From positions 186,001-250,000 of the forward strand of contig NW_018344331.1 in the NCBI RefSeq assembly GCF_002099425.1: a stretch of 64,000 nt of DNA, written 5' to 3'. The position numbers and the translations under genes were made by a program. The notes beneath the pieces were generated by a model. It worked only from the letters and a program-made list of their open reading frames with translations. It ran no database searches and was not told the DNA's origin. Positions 10,747-20,215 of this stretch are shown here, one piece after another. Every line of letters begins with the position of its first letter. Position 1 is the first letter of the stretch. This stretch comes from Phascolarctos cinereus. Taxonomy: Eukaryota > Chordata > Mammalia > Diprotodontia > Phascolarctidae.

Positions 10747-11657
10747 CATGGCTCAGGAAAACTCGGCCTTCTCCCCTGGGCCCGAGGAGCCGCCCGGGGG
10801 TCTCCCCCGCGCCCTGGCGACGCGCGCCGCGCCCCGAGAGCCTCCGGAGAGGCCGCCCCGACGGGGCCGTCAGCGCTACGTGGAGAAGGACGGCAAGTGC
10901 AACGTGCAGCAGGGCAACGTGCGGGAGACGTACCGCTACCTGACGGACATCTTCACCACGCTGGTGGACCTGCAGTGGCGGCTCAGCCTGCTCTTTTTCG
11001 TGCTAGCCTATGCGCTCACCTGGCTCTTTTTCGGCGCCATCTGGTGGCTAATCGCCTACGGCCGAGGGGATCTGGAGCACCTAGAGGACACGACGTGGAC
11101 GCCGTGCGTGAACAACCTCAACGGCTTCGTGGCCGCTTTCCTCTTCTCCATAGAAACCGAGACCACCATCGGCTACGGGCACCGCGTCATCACGGACCAG
11201 TGCCCCGAGGGCATCGCGCTGCTGCTGCTGCAGGCCATCTTGGGTTCCATGGTCAACGCCTTCATGGTGGGCTGCATGTTCGTCAAGATCTCGCAGCCCA
11301 ACAAGCGCGCAGCCACGCTCGTCTTTTCCTCGCACGCCGTGGTGTCTCTGCGCGACGGGCGCCTGTGCCTCATGTTCCGCGTGGGCGACTTGCGCTCGTC
11401 TCACATCGTGGAAGCCTCCATCCGCGCCAAGCTCATCCGTTCGCGCCAGACGCTCGAGGGCGAGTTCATCCCCCTGCACCAGACCGACCTCAGCGTCGGC
11501 TTCGACACGGGCGATGACCGCCTCTTTCTCGTCTCGCCCCTGGTCATCAGCCACGAGATAGATGCCTCCAGCCCCTTCTGGGAGGCGTCACGCCGTGCCC
11601 TCGAGAGGGACGACTTCGAGATCGTGGTGATCCTTGAGGGCATGGTGGAGGCCACTG
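10724..11657 (+). other. KCNJ9: KCNJ9 exon 2, CpG-rich
   Basis: The acceptor cccgcag precedes 24 bases of 5' UTR and then the start codon. The exon is strikingly rich in CpG compared with its flanks and probably acts as a CpG island. It encodes the N-terminus, both membrane helices, the pore and most of the cytoplasmic domain. It ends at an unusual donor, gtgcgg, after the first base of Gly304. Confidence 0.85.
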
Positions 11658-14600
11658 GTGCGGGGACTGGGGCATGGAAGAAAGGGACGGGGGGGGCATG
11701 GCGTGGTGGAGGTGAGGAGTGTCAGGGAGAAGGGAGACAGAGTGGGAAAGGGGGCCAGCACCCCTGGTGGGAGAAGAGAGGGCAACGGCATGCTTAGAGG
11801 GGATGATAGGCATTCTTATGGGTGCATTGAAAGGAAGACAGCTTGGACAGTGAGGTCAAGGAGGGGGTAATGCCCTCTGGCAGGTGGGCAGGAGCTTGGA
11901 GGGCAAGGGAGGCAGGAGGCCATAGACCTAAGAGATTGATGGAAAATTGTTCCAAAGTAGACAGAGACATGGAGAGAGCTGCCCTAAAGTCTGAGGAATA
12001 GAGTGGAAGATGGAGAATGGTGTAGAACACCTTGTGTGAGAGGCTTGAAGGATGGGGAGGGAGACACAATATCTTAGAGTTGGAAGGGACCTGAGAGGTT
12101 GTGCTATACTTGAACAGGAATCTTTGCAGCAAACCTAGTGGTAAAAACAAGCAAGCAAGCCTCATCACCTCCTGAGTCAGCCCATTTCACTTTGGGGCAG
12201 CTCAAACTGTTAAGAAATTTTGCCTTATTTGGACCTGAAATCTATCTCTTTGCCCCTTCTACCTTTTGTCCCTAGTATTGGCCTCTGGAATCAAGCAGAA
12301 AAGTCTAATCCTTCTCTGGTATAACCCCTCAGACATCCAAAGAAAGCTATCACATCTTTCTCAGTCTTCTCTTCTCCAAGCTAAATGTTCCCAGATCCTA
12401 GGAAGACTTAATCTCCAGTCTTGTTACCACCCTTTAGACACTTTCAAGCTTATCAATGTCCTTCCTAAATTATGGCACCCAAAATTAAACACAATATCCC
12501 AAATACAGTCTGACTAGGTCAGAGTACAGCAGAATTATCACCTTTGCTCTGTATTCTGTGCCTCTCAACACAGCCTAAGAATGCATTTGCTTTTTTAGCT
12601 ACAGAAAACAGACAGGTGTCTGGGAGACAGGGGAAGTACAAAGGTAGGGGAATGCATGAACAAAGTCACACAACAGAAAAAGGGATTGGGGATGCTAGAA
12701 GGTGGGGAATGTTAAGTTGGATCACTCTGAGGTTGGGAGGTTTGTAGGGAATTAGAGCCAGGTAGCTGGGGGAGGAAAGAAACATGACCAGAAAGCTAGA
12801 ACAGAAGAGCAGGAGCTGAGGAGGCAATGGGAGAATGGGAGAAGGGTAATTAAGTGAGTAGAAGGATGGGGATAAGGGAATAGGAGCTTGGGGGTGAGGG
12901 ACAAATGACTGAGTGCCAGGATATGGGGGAGATATGGAGATGGAGGTATTAGTTGTTGGAGCAAAGAAATGCTTTGCTTCTGTGTCAGTACTTTTAAAGG
13001 ATCCTCTCTAACAGCCATCCCACCTATTTGACTCTCCTTCTCAGTCTCCCAGAGAGTGGAGGCTGTTGGAAAGGAGCTTAAGGTCAGCAGAGAATGGTAC
13101 TCTCATTGAAGAATTGTAGGCTGAAACACCTCCTACCCCCAAGATAGTGGGGCTCTGTAATTGCTATGGAGTGGTCTCAGAGCTTCTGCTGCCTCCTGGT
13201 GGTCTCTCCCTGATAAACAGCTGTCTAAGAATCAACATTTTTAGCACTGCAAGGTTTTAAAATCTCTTTCTTCCAGTATTTCCAATAGCCCCAATCCCAT
13301 TCCTTTACTATCTTCCCATCATCCCTAGTATACCTCTGTGTCACCACTCCATTCTTTTCTCTTCTCTTCTTAGTGCTTCCTGAGCCACTGCTCCACCTGC
13401 CCTTCCCTCGTCATCTCCCAAATACCTATACCTCTCTCCACACTGCCCCAACCCAATTCCAATAGTACTTCGTATTCTACAATCCATCGTGGGAAAAATA
13501 AAATCTCATTATACCCAAAGATGTCTCACGCAATGGGTCACAGTGTTGAGAGGCAAACTAGTTTTCTGTGGCAGATCTATAGGGGAGAAAGGTCCAGCTT
13601 TCCTGACCTTACTTACTAGTACCAATGTATTGTGGTCAATTCCAGGCACCATACTTTAAAAAACGATGTTGGCAAAGTAAAGTATGTCCAAAGGGATATA
13701 ATGAAGTTGATGAGATTTTAAAACCTTGTCACAGGAGGAATAATTGAAGAAATGGGGATTGTTTGATGTGGAAATGACTAAAGACACGTAAGAGCTGACT
13801 TCAAATCTATGTATGACTGTGGAAGAGAATAGACTCATTCTCTGCTGCTCCAGAAGGCAGAACTAGCAAGAGTAAACAGGTAGGAAATATAGGGAAACAT
13901 ATCTCGGCTCAACAAACTATGGATTGACCAGCAATTAGAGCTGTCCAACAGTGGAACAGGTTTTTTTCTCAAAGGACTATAATTGGCATTATTGGTAAAG
14001 TTTAAGCAGTGATTAAGTGTTCCATCTCAGTGCTGAGGAAGACCTTGAAAAGCTAATCACTGCATCATAGGAACTAAAAATTGTAAAGGGTTTCAAAGGC
14101 TATCTCGTCTAACCCATACTTGACTGAGAATTCCCTTAATAGTATCATTTGCAAATAGTTATTCAGCTTTTGGGAGGCTTCCAGTAATGAAGAATCCAAT
14201 TAGCCAGTCAAAAAGCATTTATTAAACACCTACCGTAAGAGAGGCAAGATGAGAGGCAATGTGGCATAGTGGAGAGATAACAAGCCTTGGAGTCAGGAAA
14301 ACCTGATTTCAAGTCCTATCAGGTGTGTGACTATGGGCAAGTCACTCCAGCTCTTAGTGTTGTAATCAACTCTCTAAGACTGTAACTGCCTGGCCATTTC
14401 CAAATCATGCTTCCTGTGTTCTGTCCATCTTCCTTATCCCCTTCTCATTTGTACCTGGACTCTGCTGCTGGGACTCAGCTCTGATAGGAGACCTTTTGCT
14501 TTATCTTGTCTGGAACCAGGCCTCCACTTCATTTTTCAATCATTTTTAAACCATGCCACAACTCACACACCCTTCTCCCTTTCTTTCTTCCTTGCCTTTA

Positions 14601-17600
14601 TATGTTGTCTTTCCCCATTAGGATGTAACCTCCTTAAATTTATTCTCTCTGGTCCTACAGAGCTAAACTGGATCATTGGGTTAAAATTACAAATAATCAG
14701 GTTATGCGTGATGTAAGGGAAAAATTCCTAACAATTGGATCTATTAAAAAATGGAATGTGCTACCTCTTTCGTTAGTGGATTTCCCTTTATTTGAAATCT
14801 TCGAGCACAGATTGGATGACGACTACTTGTGGGTTATTCTGTACAGGGAATTCCTATGCAAGGATGAGTTGAACTAAATGTACCCTGAGGTTCCTTCCAA
14901 CCCTGAAATTCTGTGATTATATTGTGAAGTTCATAATAAAGACAAAGAACAGATTTAGGAACATGGAGGGAGTGACGGAAGAACAGAAGGATTTGAACAG
15001 AAAAGGGAATTTCAGAGTTCAGGATCACAAAAGTTTTAAATGATCGTGAATCTGGTCTATGACCACTGGCATGGGTAACTGAGGTAGAGGAAAGATACAG
15101 TCTGTAGAAGTTGAGGAGGCTGATGATCAGGAGGCCAGACTGTTCAAAGAGGCATCAACTTAAAGTCCCCAATTATGAGGTTGGGAGTGGGGGAGGAGTG
15201 TTAGTATGCCGGTTGTAAGGGCCAGGAGCCAAGTCATCAAGGTCTGTTGACTTGCTGTTTTTCCTTTTCTTCAAAGAGGACCAGTGATAGCACAGTGTCA
15301 TGTCTTGACTTGCATGTGAATTGGATTTAAGCGAGGCAGAATTGCTCAATGTTGACTTGAACTCACTGGGGGCAGCCAAATATTGTATTGTCAACTCCTC
15401 AACTAGCTTGGCTTTCCATTTGCTGCTAGTCATTTTTATTCTGTCTTTCCTAGTCCAAGGATCCTTCCCCTTGGAAGATTAAACAGAAATAATATGAGTG
15501 GAATAGTTTGGCCTTATTGCTACCATCAATCCTAATACTTTCATCACTCAAAGCAATAGTTATATCTTTTCTTTGATCTTCCTCACAGCCCCTCCCCCAC
15601 AATTTAGAGAAAATAAAAACAAACAAAAAATCCTTGAGCGGTAGAATAACATAACAATTAGGGTACCAGATTTAGGGTCAGGAGTCTTCTGGTTTTGCTT
15701 CCTTTACTCTGCAACAGTTCATTTAAGTAATGCCAGGCTTCACTGAAACCACCTCTTTCATCATTTCTTATGACATAATAGTATTCCAGTTTGGTCAGTC
15801 ATTCCTCAGTTGATGGGCATCCTCTTGCCTTCCAGTTCTTTGCTTCTACGAAAAAATAACTGTTATAAATGTTTCTGTGCATATGGAGCCTTTTCCTCTT
15901 TCCTGGATCTCTTTGTGGGGGTAGGCCTACTAGTGGTATTGCTGGATCAGAGAATATGTACAGTTTAATTACTTTGAGGGCATAGCTCCAAATTGCTTTT
16001 CAGAATGACTGGACCAATTCGAAGCTTCATCAATAGGGCATTAATGTGCCTGTTTTCCTGCAGGCCCTCCAACATTTGTCAGTCTAATATGGGTGAGGCC
16101 CAAGCCCAGCATTGCTTTAATTTGCATTTCTTTAGTCATGATTTGAATTATGTTTCCATCTAGGCTATTGATAGCTTGAATTTCTTCCTTTGAAAACTGC
16201 CTGTTCGTATCCTTTGACCATTTATCAATGGTAATACGTCTTCTTTAACGTAATTTCCACTGATGAAATCATGTTTCTGTTACTGAGCCATTTGACAGTG
16301 CCAAGGGCTTTCTGATGAGAACTTTCTTCTTCTCATCTTCAATAACTGTACCTGCTAAAGGAAGCAGGTCTCCATTATCTGTAGAAGCAGTTGCCAGGAC
16401 TCATCCCCAGAGGAATTGCTTCCCAGGATGTTGGTGTCAGGGGGTAGGCTGCTGGTTTGGAAGGTGCTCTGCATTGCCTGTGCTCTTGGGTTTACATGTG
16501 TGTTGCTAACAGTTGGTCAGCAGTTGGTGAAGAAGGTGGGCCCTTTCTTCGTAGTGATTGCTCCCCTCAGTGTAAGGCCCTGGCTAGAAGCAAGGCCTGG
16601 GGTTTGGAGGCACTGTTCTTCCCAAGGCTCTTGGGTTCAGGGGACTGGGATATCTTTGTCAGGCTTTGAGGGAGGTGATGATTAGAGTGGTGACAGTGCT
16701 TTGACTTGCCTGGCACATACTGCCTCCTGTCTTTCCCTCAGGGTACCTTGCTGCTTCGGTTGGTTAGCTTGCCTGCCTTGTAGATGGCATTTGCTAGGGA
16801 TGGCTGTCCTCTTTTCCACAAGAGCTAGTTCCTCTTATAATAGCTTCAAGAACTGGGCTGGAACAGAGCCATTGATCTGGGGGATGTTGCTATTTCCAGA
16901 GCTCTTGGACCTACCTGCCCATTGGTGGCAGATGGTATTGGTAGTGGTAAGGAAGTGACTGCTCCTTTCAATAACAAAAGCTCTTAGGCTTTTAAAGCAC
17001 ATTTGTAAGATATTTTGTGAACCTTAGAGCACTATATTAATGTAAACTATTATTACAGTAATTACTTATGAGGTCTAATTTGCTTCCTTGAAATTAGTAT
17101 CTCTAACTGCCTCTGATTATTCCCCATTCTTTGTACATTCTTTTGTATTTAGACAACTGAGGTCATGAGTTTTAAGGCTCTATCTCTTTTAAGACACTCT
17201 CTCCCATAAATGAGGGCTAGTCGATCAATCAAGCAGCAAATATTTATTAAATGACTATGACTTGCCAGGCAGGTTAGGCCCTCAGAATACAAAGAAAATA
17301 ATGAACACAGTTCCTGCCCTCAAGGAACTTACATTCTTTTTTTTTTTTTTTGAAATGCAGGAAAGCATTTTAATTGTAAAACTAACTGGGGTTCCAGGCC
17401 TGCAGCATGGCTTCCCAAATCCAGGGCCCGGGCTCCTGGAGGACCCCTTTATGGGGCCCAGGGCCAAGAGTTTGTTATGAAATGACAATATAAATAGCTC
17501 TTTTTCTTTTTTTAAAGAGGAACTTATATTCTAATGGGGGAGACAACATGTACATATATAAGTTTATACAAAATAAATACAAAGTTATTGAGGGGATGGG

Positions 17601-19140
17601 GAGGAGCTGTCATGATGAAGAAAGACTTCATGTAAAATGCAGCACTTGATCTGAGCCTAGAAGGAAAACAGAAGTTTTAACGGTGGAAGAGTGAAGGAAG
17701 CATTCAGGGCAAAGGGGATGGACAGTGTAAAGACGTGGAAGTAGGGGAGGGAGGGTCAGGGTGAGGTCTAGCAGGAACTTCAGTTTGGCTGGACTACAGG
17801 GAGTACTGTACGATAAGGCTGAAAAGATAGTCTGGGGCCAGGTTCTAAAGAGCTTTAAGATTTAGGAAAATAACTTTGTTGACTATGTTGAGAATGGATA
17901 GAAGAGAGGCACTCAAGACAGGGACCCCAATTAAGAGGCAGTCCAGTAGTCCATAAGAGAAGTGATGCAACCCTGACCTAAAATGGTGACTATGTGAATG
18001 GAGGGAGAGGGACAGATACAAGGAATTGTAGCCATGATGGAATTTCTTTTTTTTTCCCTTTGTTGCATTCTGTTACAGATATAGATATAAGGTAGGTATC
18101 CATGGTACTGGGTTCATAACATTTTTGTGGACAGTTCTCTCCTTTTTCTTCCCTTTTCATTTTAAACCCCACTCAATCATGTTCCCAAGACTCCAGGCGA
18201 ATATGTTTGACTTGTAATATAACTTGTCAGGTATATTTTATCCCGGCCCTAGGACCAAATATTCCTTTGTTGTAGGCAGTGGTCTTTTCTTTTACAGCTA
18301 AGAAAGCTGAGGCAATGAGAAGTTAAGTGACTTGATTGCAAAGAATAAACCCCAGACCTCTTATATCTGAAATGAGATGAAGAATAGCAGACAAGATTGT
18401 TGTAGAAAAGATAACTGCATTGGGAGAGGTTGTGGACTAAGGGGCTTACAAGGCCTCTTCCATAGGATTTCAATAGCAAATGGACAATTCCTTAGACATC
18501 ATTCTAGAGAGATGGGAAAGTATGGAGAGGTATGGGGTGGTTAGAAAGGTCAGTAGGGGATGGCTTTCTGGAAGATGAGAATGCTGACCAAAATTTCGAC
18601 AAAACTGAAAGGATAGGAAAAGGATGGGGGAGGGTGTCCATAGTAAGGTGGGGAAGAGACAAGGCCTGTGTTCACAGGGCTAGAATGAAGATCCTGAGTG
18701 CATATGGAAATGTCTCCTTGAGATGAAATAATGTGTTTGGGGATGATAAAAGGAAGGATGGGGTAATGGAGCCCTTGCTTGACCCCTTCTGTTCTCCCCA
18801 ATTCCCAGGGATGACATGTCAAGCTAGGAGCTCCTATCTGGTGGATGAGGTGCTGTGGGGTCACCGCTTCATGTCCGTACTGAGCCTGGAGGATGGCTTC
18901 TACGAGGTGGACTATGCCAGCTTCCACGAGACCTTCGAGGTGCCCACACCCTCCTGCAGTGCCCGAGAGCTGGCTGAGGCTGCTGCCCGGCTTGATGCTC
19001 ATCTCTACTGGTCCATCCCCAGCCGGCTGGATGAGAAGGTGGAGGAGGAAGGGGCGGGAGAAGGGCCGGGCTGGGGGAATGGAGGAGACAAGGAGAAGAA
19101 TGGCCGTTTGCCGCCCCCAGAGAGCGAGTCCAAGGTGTAG
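10748..19140 (+). CDS. KCNJ9: KCNJ9: G-protein-gated inward rectifier K+ channel Kir3.3 (GIRK3)
   Basis: The CDS joins 10748-11657 and 18809-19140 (413 codons plus stop), with the intron after the first base of Gly304. The product is a subunit of neuronal Kir3 potassium channels opened by G-protein beta-gamma; in other mammals it works in heteromers and influences trafficking. Visible features: M1 at about residues 78-104; pore with the TIGYG selectivity filter at 140-144; M2 at about 156-181; a large cytoplasmic domain with near-identity to the human protein; a YWSI lysosomal-sorting motif in the last exon; and C-terminal ESKV, a class I PDZ ligand known to bind SNX27. Human Kir3.3 has 393 residues as I remember it. 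The extra length here is a proline/arginine-rich stretch at about residues 17-37. The start was chosen because MAQEN matches the known N-terminus and the ATG has G at -3 and +4. The gene lies upstream of IGSF8 as in human. Confidence 0.95.
11658..12060 (+). other. KCNJ9 intron 2, first part
   Basis: G-rich single-copy sequence. The exon 2 frame stays open into the intron until a stop at 11795-11797, so intron retention would give a 349-residue product lacking the true C-terminus. No repeat was recognised until an MIR-like phrase (gagttggaagggacctgag) near 12075. Confidence 0.5.
12130..12600 (-). mobile_element. L3/CR1-type LINE, antisense
   Basis: Successive phrases match the reverse of the L3/CR1 3' coding and tail region: ctgagtcagcccatttcac, gaaattttgccttatttgg, cttctcttctccaagctaaatg, tcaatgtccttcctaaatt, gtctgactaggtcagagtac and atttgcttttttagctac. 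The same order recurs at 29.15-29.87 kb. It is old and broken. Confidence 0.7.
13188..13204 (-). promoter_or_regulatory. CTCF motif in KCNJ9 intron 2
   Basis: The minus strand reads GACCACCAGGAGGCAGC, close to the CTCF consensus (CCASYAGRGGGCRS core) with one change in the G-run. Orientation is minus. Confidence 0.45.
13600..14010 (+). mobile_element. L3/CR1-type LINE, sense fragment
   Basis: Diverged but ordered phrases include tccaggcaccatactttaaa, gaaatggggattgtttgatg, gaaggcagaactagcaagag and attagagctgtccaacagtgg. They correspond to the C-terminal and 3' region of the L3/CR1 family. Confidence 0.6.
14240..14350 (+). mobile_element. MIR-like SINE fragment
   Basis: The head and core phrases ggcatagtggagagataaca, cttggagtcaggaaaacc and gggcaagtcactccag identify a truncated sense MIR/THER1 copy. 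Confidence 0.55.
14390..14655 (+). mobile_element. Probable L2 LINE fragment
   Basis: C/T-rich, L2-like text ends in ccccattaggatgtaacctcc, the diverged form of the L2 phrase tagaatgtaagctcc. The remaining L2 terminus is absent. Confidence 0.4.
14690..14920 (+). mobile_element. L3/CR1-type LINE 3' tail
   Basis: It contains aaggaaaaattcctaaca, atcttcgagcacagattgg, gttgaactaaatg and gaggttccttccaaccctg, the conserved end of the L3/CR1 family, closing with ttctgtgatta. Confidence 0.7.
15230..15440. repeat. Possible marsupial dispersed repeat, unclassified
   Basis: The phrases ttcttcaaagaggaccagtg, gcatgtgaattggattt and tcactgggggcagcc resemble a dispersed repeat I recall from marsupial sequence. 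I cannot name its class. Only one copy is seen in this window. Confidence 0.35.
15685..16240 (-). mobile_element. L1 LINE, antisense ORF2 C-terminal fragment
   Basis: The minus strand of about 15900-15960 encodes the L1 ORF2 C-terminal motif equivalent to FDPAIPLLGIYPK (plus-strand counterpart tggtattgctggatcagag). The plus strand also carries the reverse complement of the W..K.W..MEYY region (catgacataatagtattcc) near 15760. The copy is diverged and truncated on both sides. Confidence 0.75.
16237..16960 (+). repeat. Unclassified dispersed repeat, copy 1
   Basis: This begins just after the L1 fragment and is related over its length to 47040-47860. Shared ordered phrases include: cactgatgaaatca; gccatttgacagtgccaag; ggctcttgggttcagg; ttgcctggcacatactgcc; tcctgtctttccctcaggg; and tagggatggctgtc. 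It is GC-richer than flanking LINE sequence and partly self-repetitive. It has no recognisable coding region, tRNA head or LINE motif. Confidence 0.6.
17220..18010 (+). repeat. Long dispersed repeat ('ctcaaggaacttacattctaatggggg' family), interrupted
   Basis: It opens with aatatttattaaatgactatg and ccctcaaggaacttacattc. After an insertion at 17338-17517 it resumes with ctaatgggggagacaacatg and runs on through cagtttggctggactacag, gggccaggttctaaag and aagaggcagtccagtagtcc. The same order appears at 20690-21660, and shorter pieces lie at 5225-5360 and 46850-46960. The class is unknown to me. Confidence 0.6.
17338..17517 (-). pseudogene. Retroposed mRNA 3' end (processed 3'-UTR fragment)
   Basis: It is a 180-bp insert. 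Read on the minus strand, it is unrelated to known SINEs. It carries an ATTAAA signal (plus-strand 17369-17374) about 18 bases before a 14-15 base A-tail (plus-strand T-run 17337-17351). It is bordered by a 15-bp duplication of host repeat sequence, aggaacttacattct at 17323-17337 and aggaacttatattct at 17518-17532. Cleavage at TT/AGAA on the minus strand fits L1 endonuclease. The parent gene was not identified. Confidence 0.65.
18230..18420 (-). mobile_element. Diverged MIR-like core
   Basis: The phrases ttttacagctaagaaagctg, aggcaatgagaagttaagtg and acttgattgcaaag form a degraded antisense MIR core. The remainder of the interval up to exon 3 is single-copy. Confidence 0.45.
18809..19140 (+). 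other. KCNJ9: KCNJ9 exon 3, coding part
   Basis: The acceptor is attcccag. It encodes the last 109 residues from MTCQARSS to ESKV and the stop TAG. It is closely matched to the human C-terminal domain, including the YWSI motif and an E/G-rich tail. Confidence 0.92.
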
Positions 19141-20215
19141 CTATAGCCGGAGGAGGTAGGATACACCCCTCCCCCACTACCTCCCAACCCCAGTGTCAGA
19201 CAGATGGCCAGGATCAGGAGAGACAGGACAAATGGTAGCAGAGAGGTCCAGGCATGAAAGAGAAAAAGACTTAAATACCTAGAAAAGGCTAGAAGTTCAG
19301 TGGGCCCTTTAGAATTTCAAGTCTAAGATCCACTCTAGAGGGAGAGAGCTGGTGAAGGTATTATTAAGGGTGGGATTGAGAATCCATTTGCCATGGAGAT
19401 AGGATGAATGGTATAGGAGTTGTGAACCATTGCATTTATGTTTGTTATTAAATCTATTTAAAGATGGACACATATTTGAGTGGCAGAGGGTCAGATCAGT
19501 ATTTGGATGAGAAGGTAGGGGAAAGAGATATGATCTAATAAATATATGACTGGATGGGGAATTGGGAGTTTTATGAGAGGACGGGTAGAGAAATGGAAGG
19601 AGTGATAAGATTAGGATTAGATTAGATTAAGCTATGGAGTGGATTGGTAGTTGTGTGGGAAGCTGAGAGGTTGGGTGGATGGATGGATGGATATCTTGAT
19701 GGAAGGACAGAGACAGAGAAATACTTGGACATTAGTGGGTAGAGGTGAGTGGCAGAATGGATAGGAATGCTGATGAATGGAAAAATAGAAAGAAGAGAGA
19801 GTAATATAGGAACTCCTCCTGCCCCAGCAGGTAAAGCAGAGAGCTCTGAGTTGAAGGTAGAAGAGAAAGAATCAGTGCCTAAGGGGAAGAAAGACTGAGC
19901 CATGGGTAGCTGGCTCTTCAGATAGGCATTAAAAAGCTTCTATATTAAGAGAATCATATGTATATACAGATCTGTTTTTTAACTGCTGGTGGGATGGGGT
20001 GGTAAGGGCTTGGGGGTGATCCCAACACTGTCAAGTAGCTCCAGTGTAGTTGAGGGTCAGAGCAGGCTATTCCTGGAGAGGACAAGAGAGCATTTGAGTG
20101 ATCGTGAATATTCAGACAGGGGCTACATAAGCCAGAGCTGAAGAAGGAGGGTCTTCTATCACTTTTGTCACTGATGAGCAAGATGGGAGACGGAGGAAAG
20201 AAAGAGCCAATCAAT
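19141..20215 (+). other. KCNJ9: KCNJ9 3' UTR and downstream sequence
   Basis: A/G-rich single-copy sequence. An AATAAA lies at 19537-19542, about 400 bases past the stop, and is a candidate cleavage signal. Another AATAAA lies near 22033. Which one is used cannot be decided here. A short ggatggatggatgg run lies at about 19675-19690. Confidence 0.45.

Noticed and set aside
10897-11554. Long open frames on both strands inside KCNJ9 exon 2
   Set aside because: They overlap a clearly conserved channel exon in other frames; high GC content removes stops.
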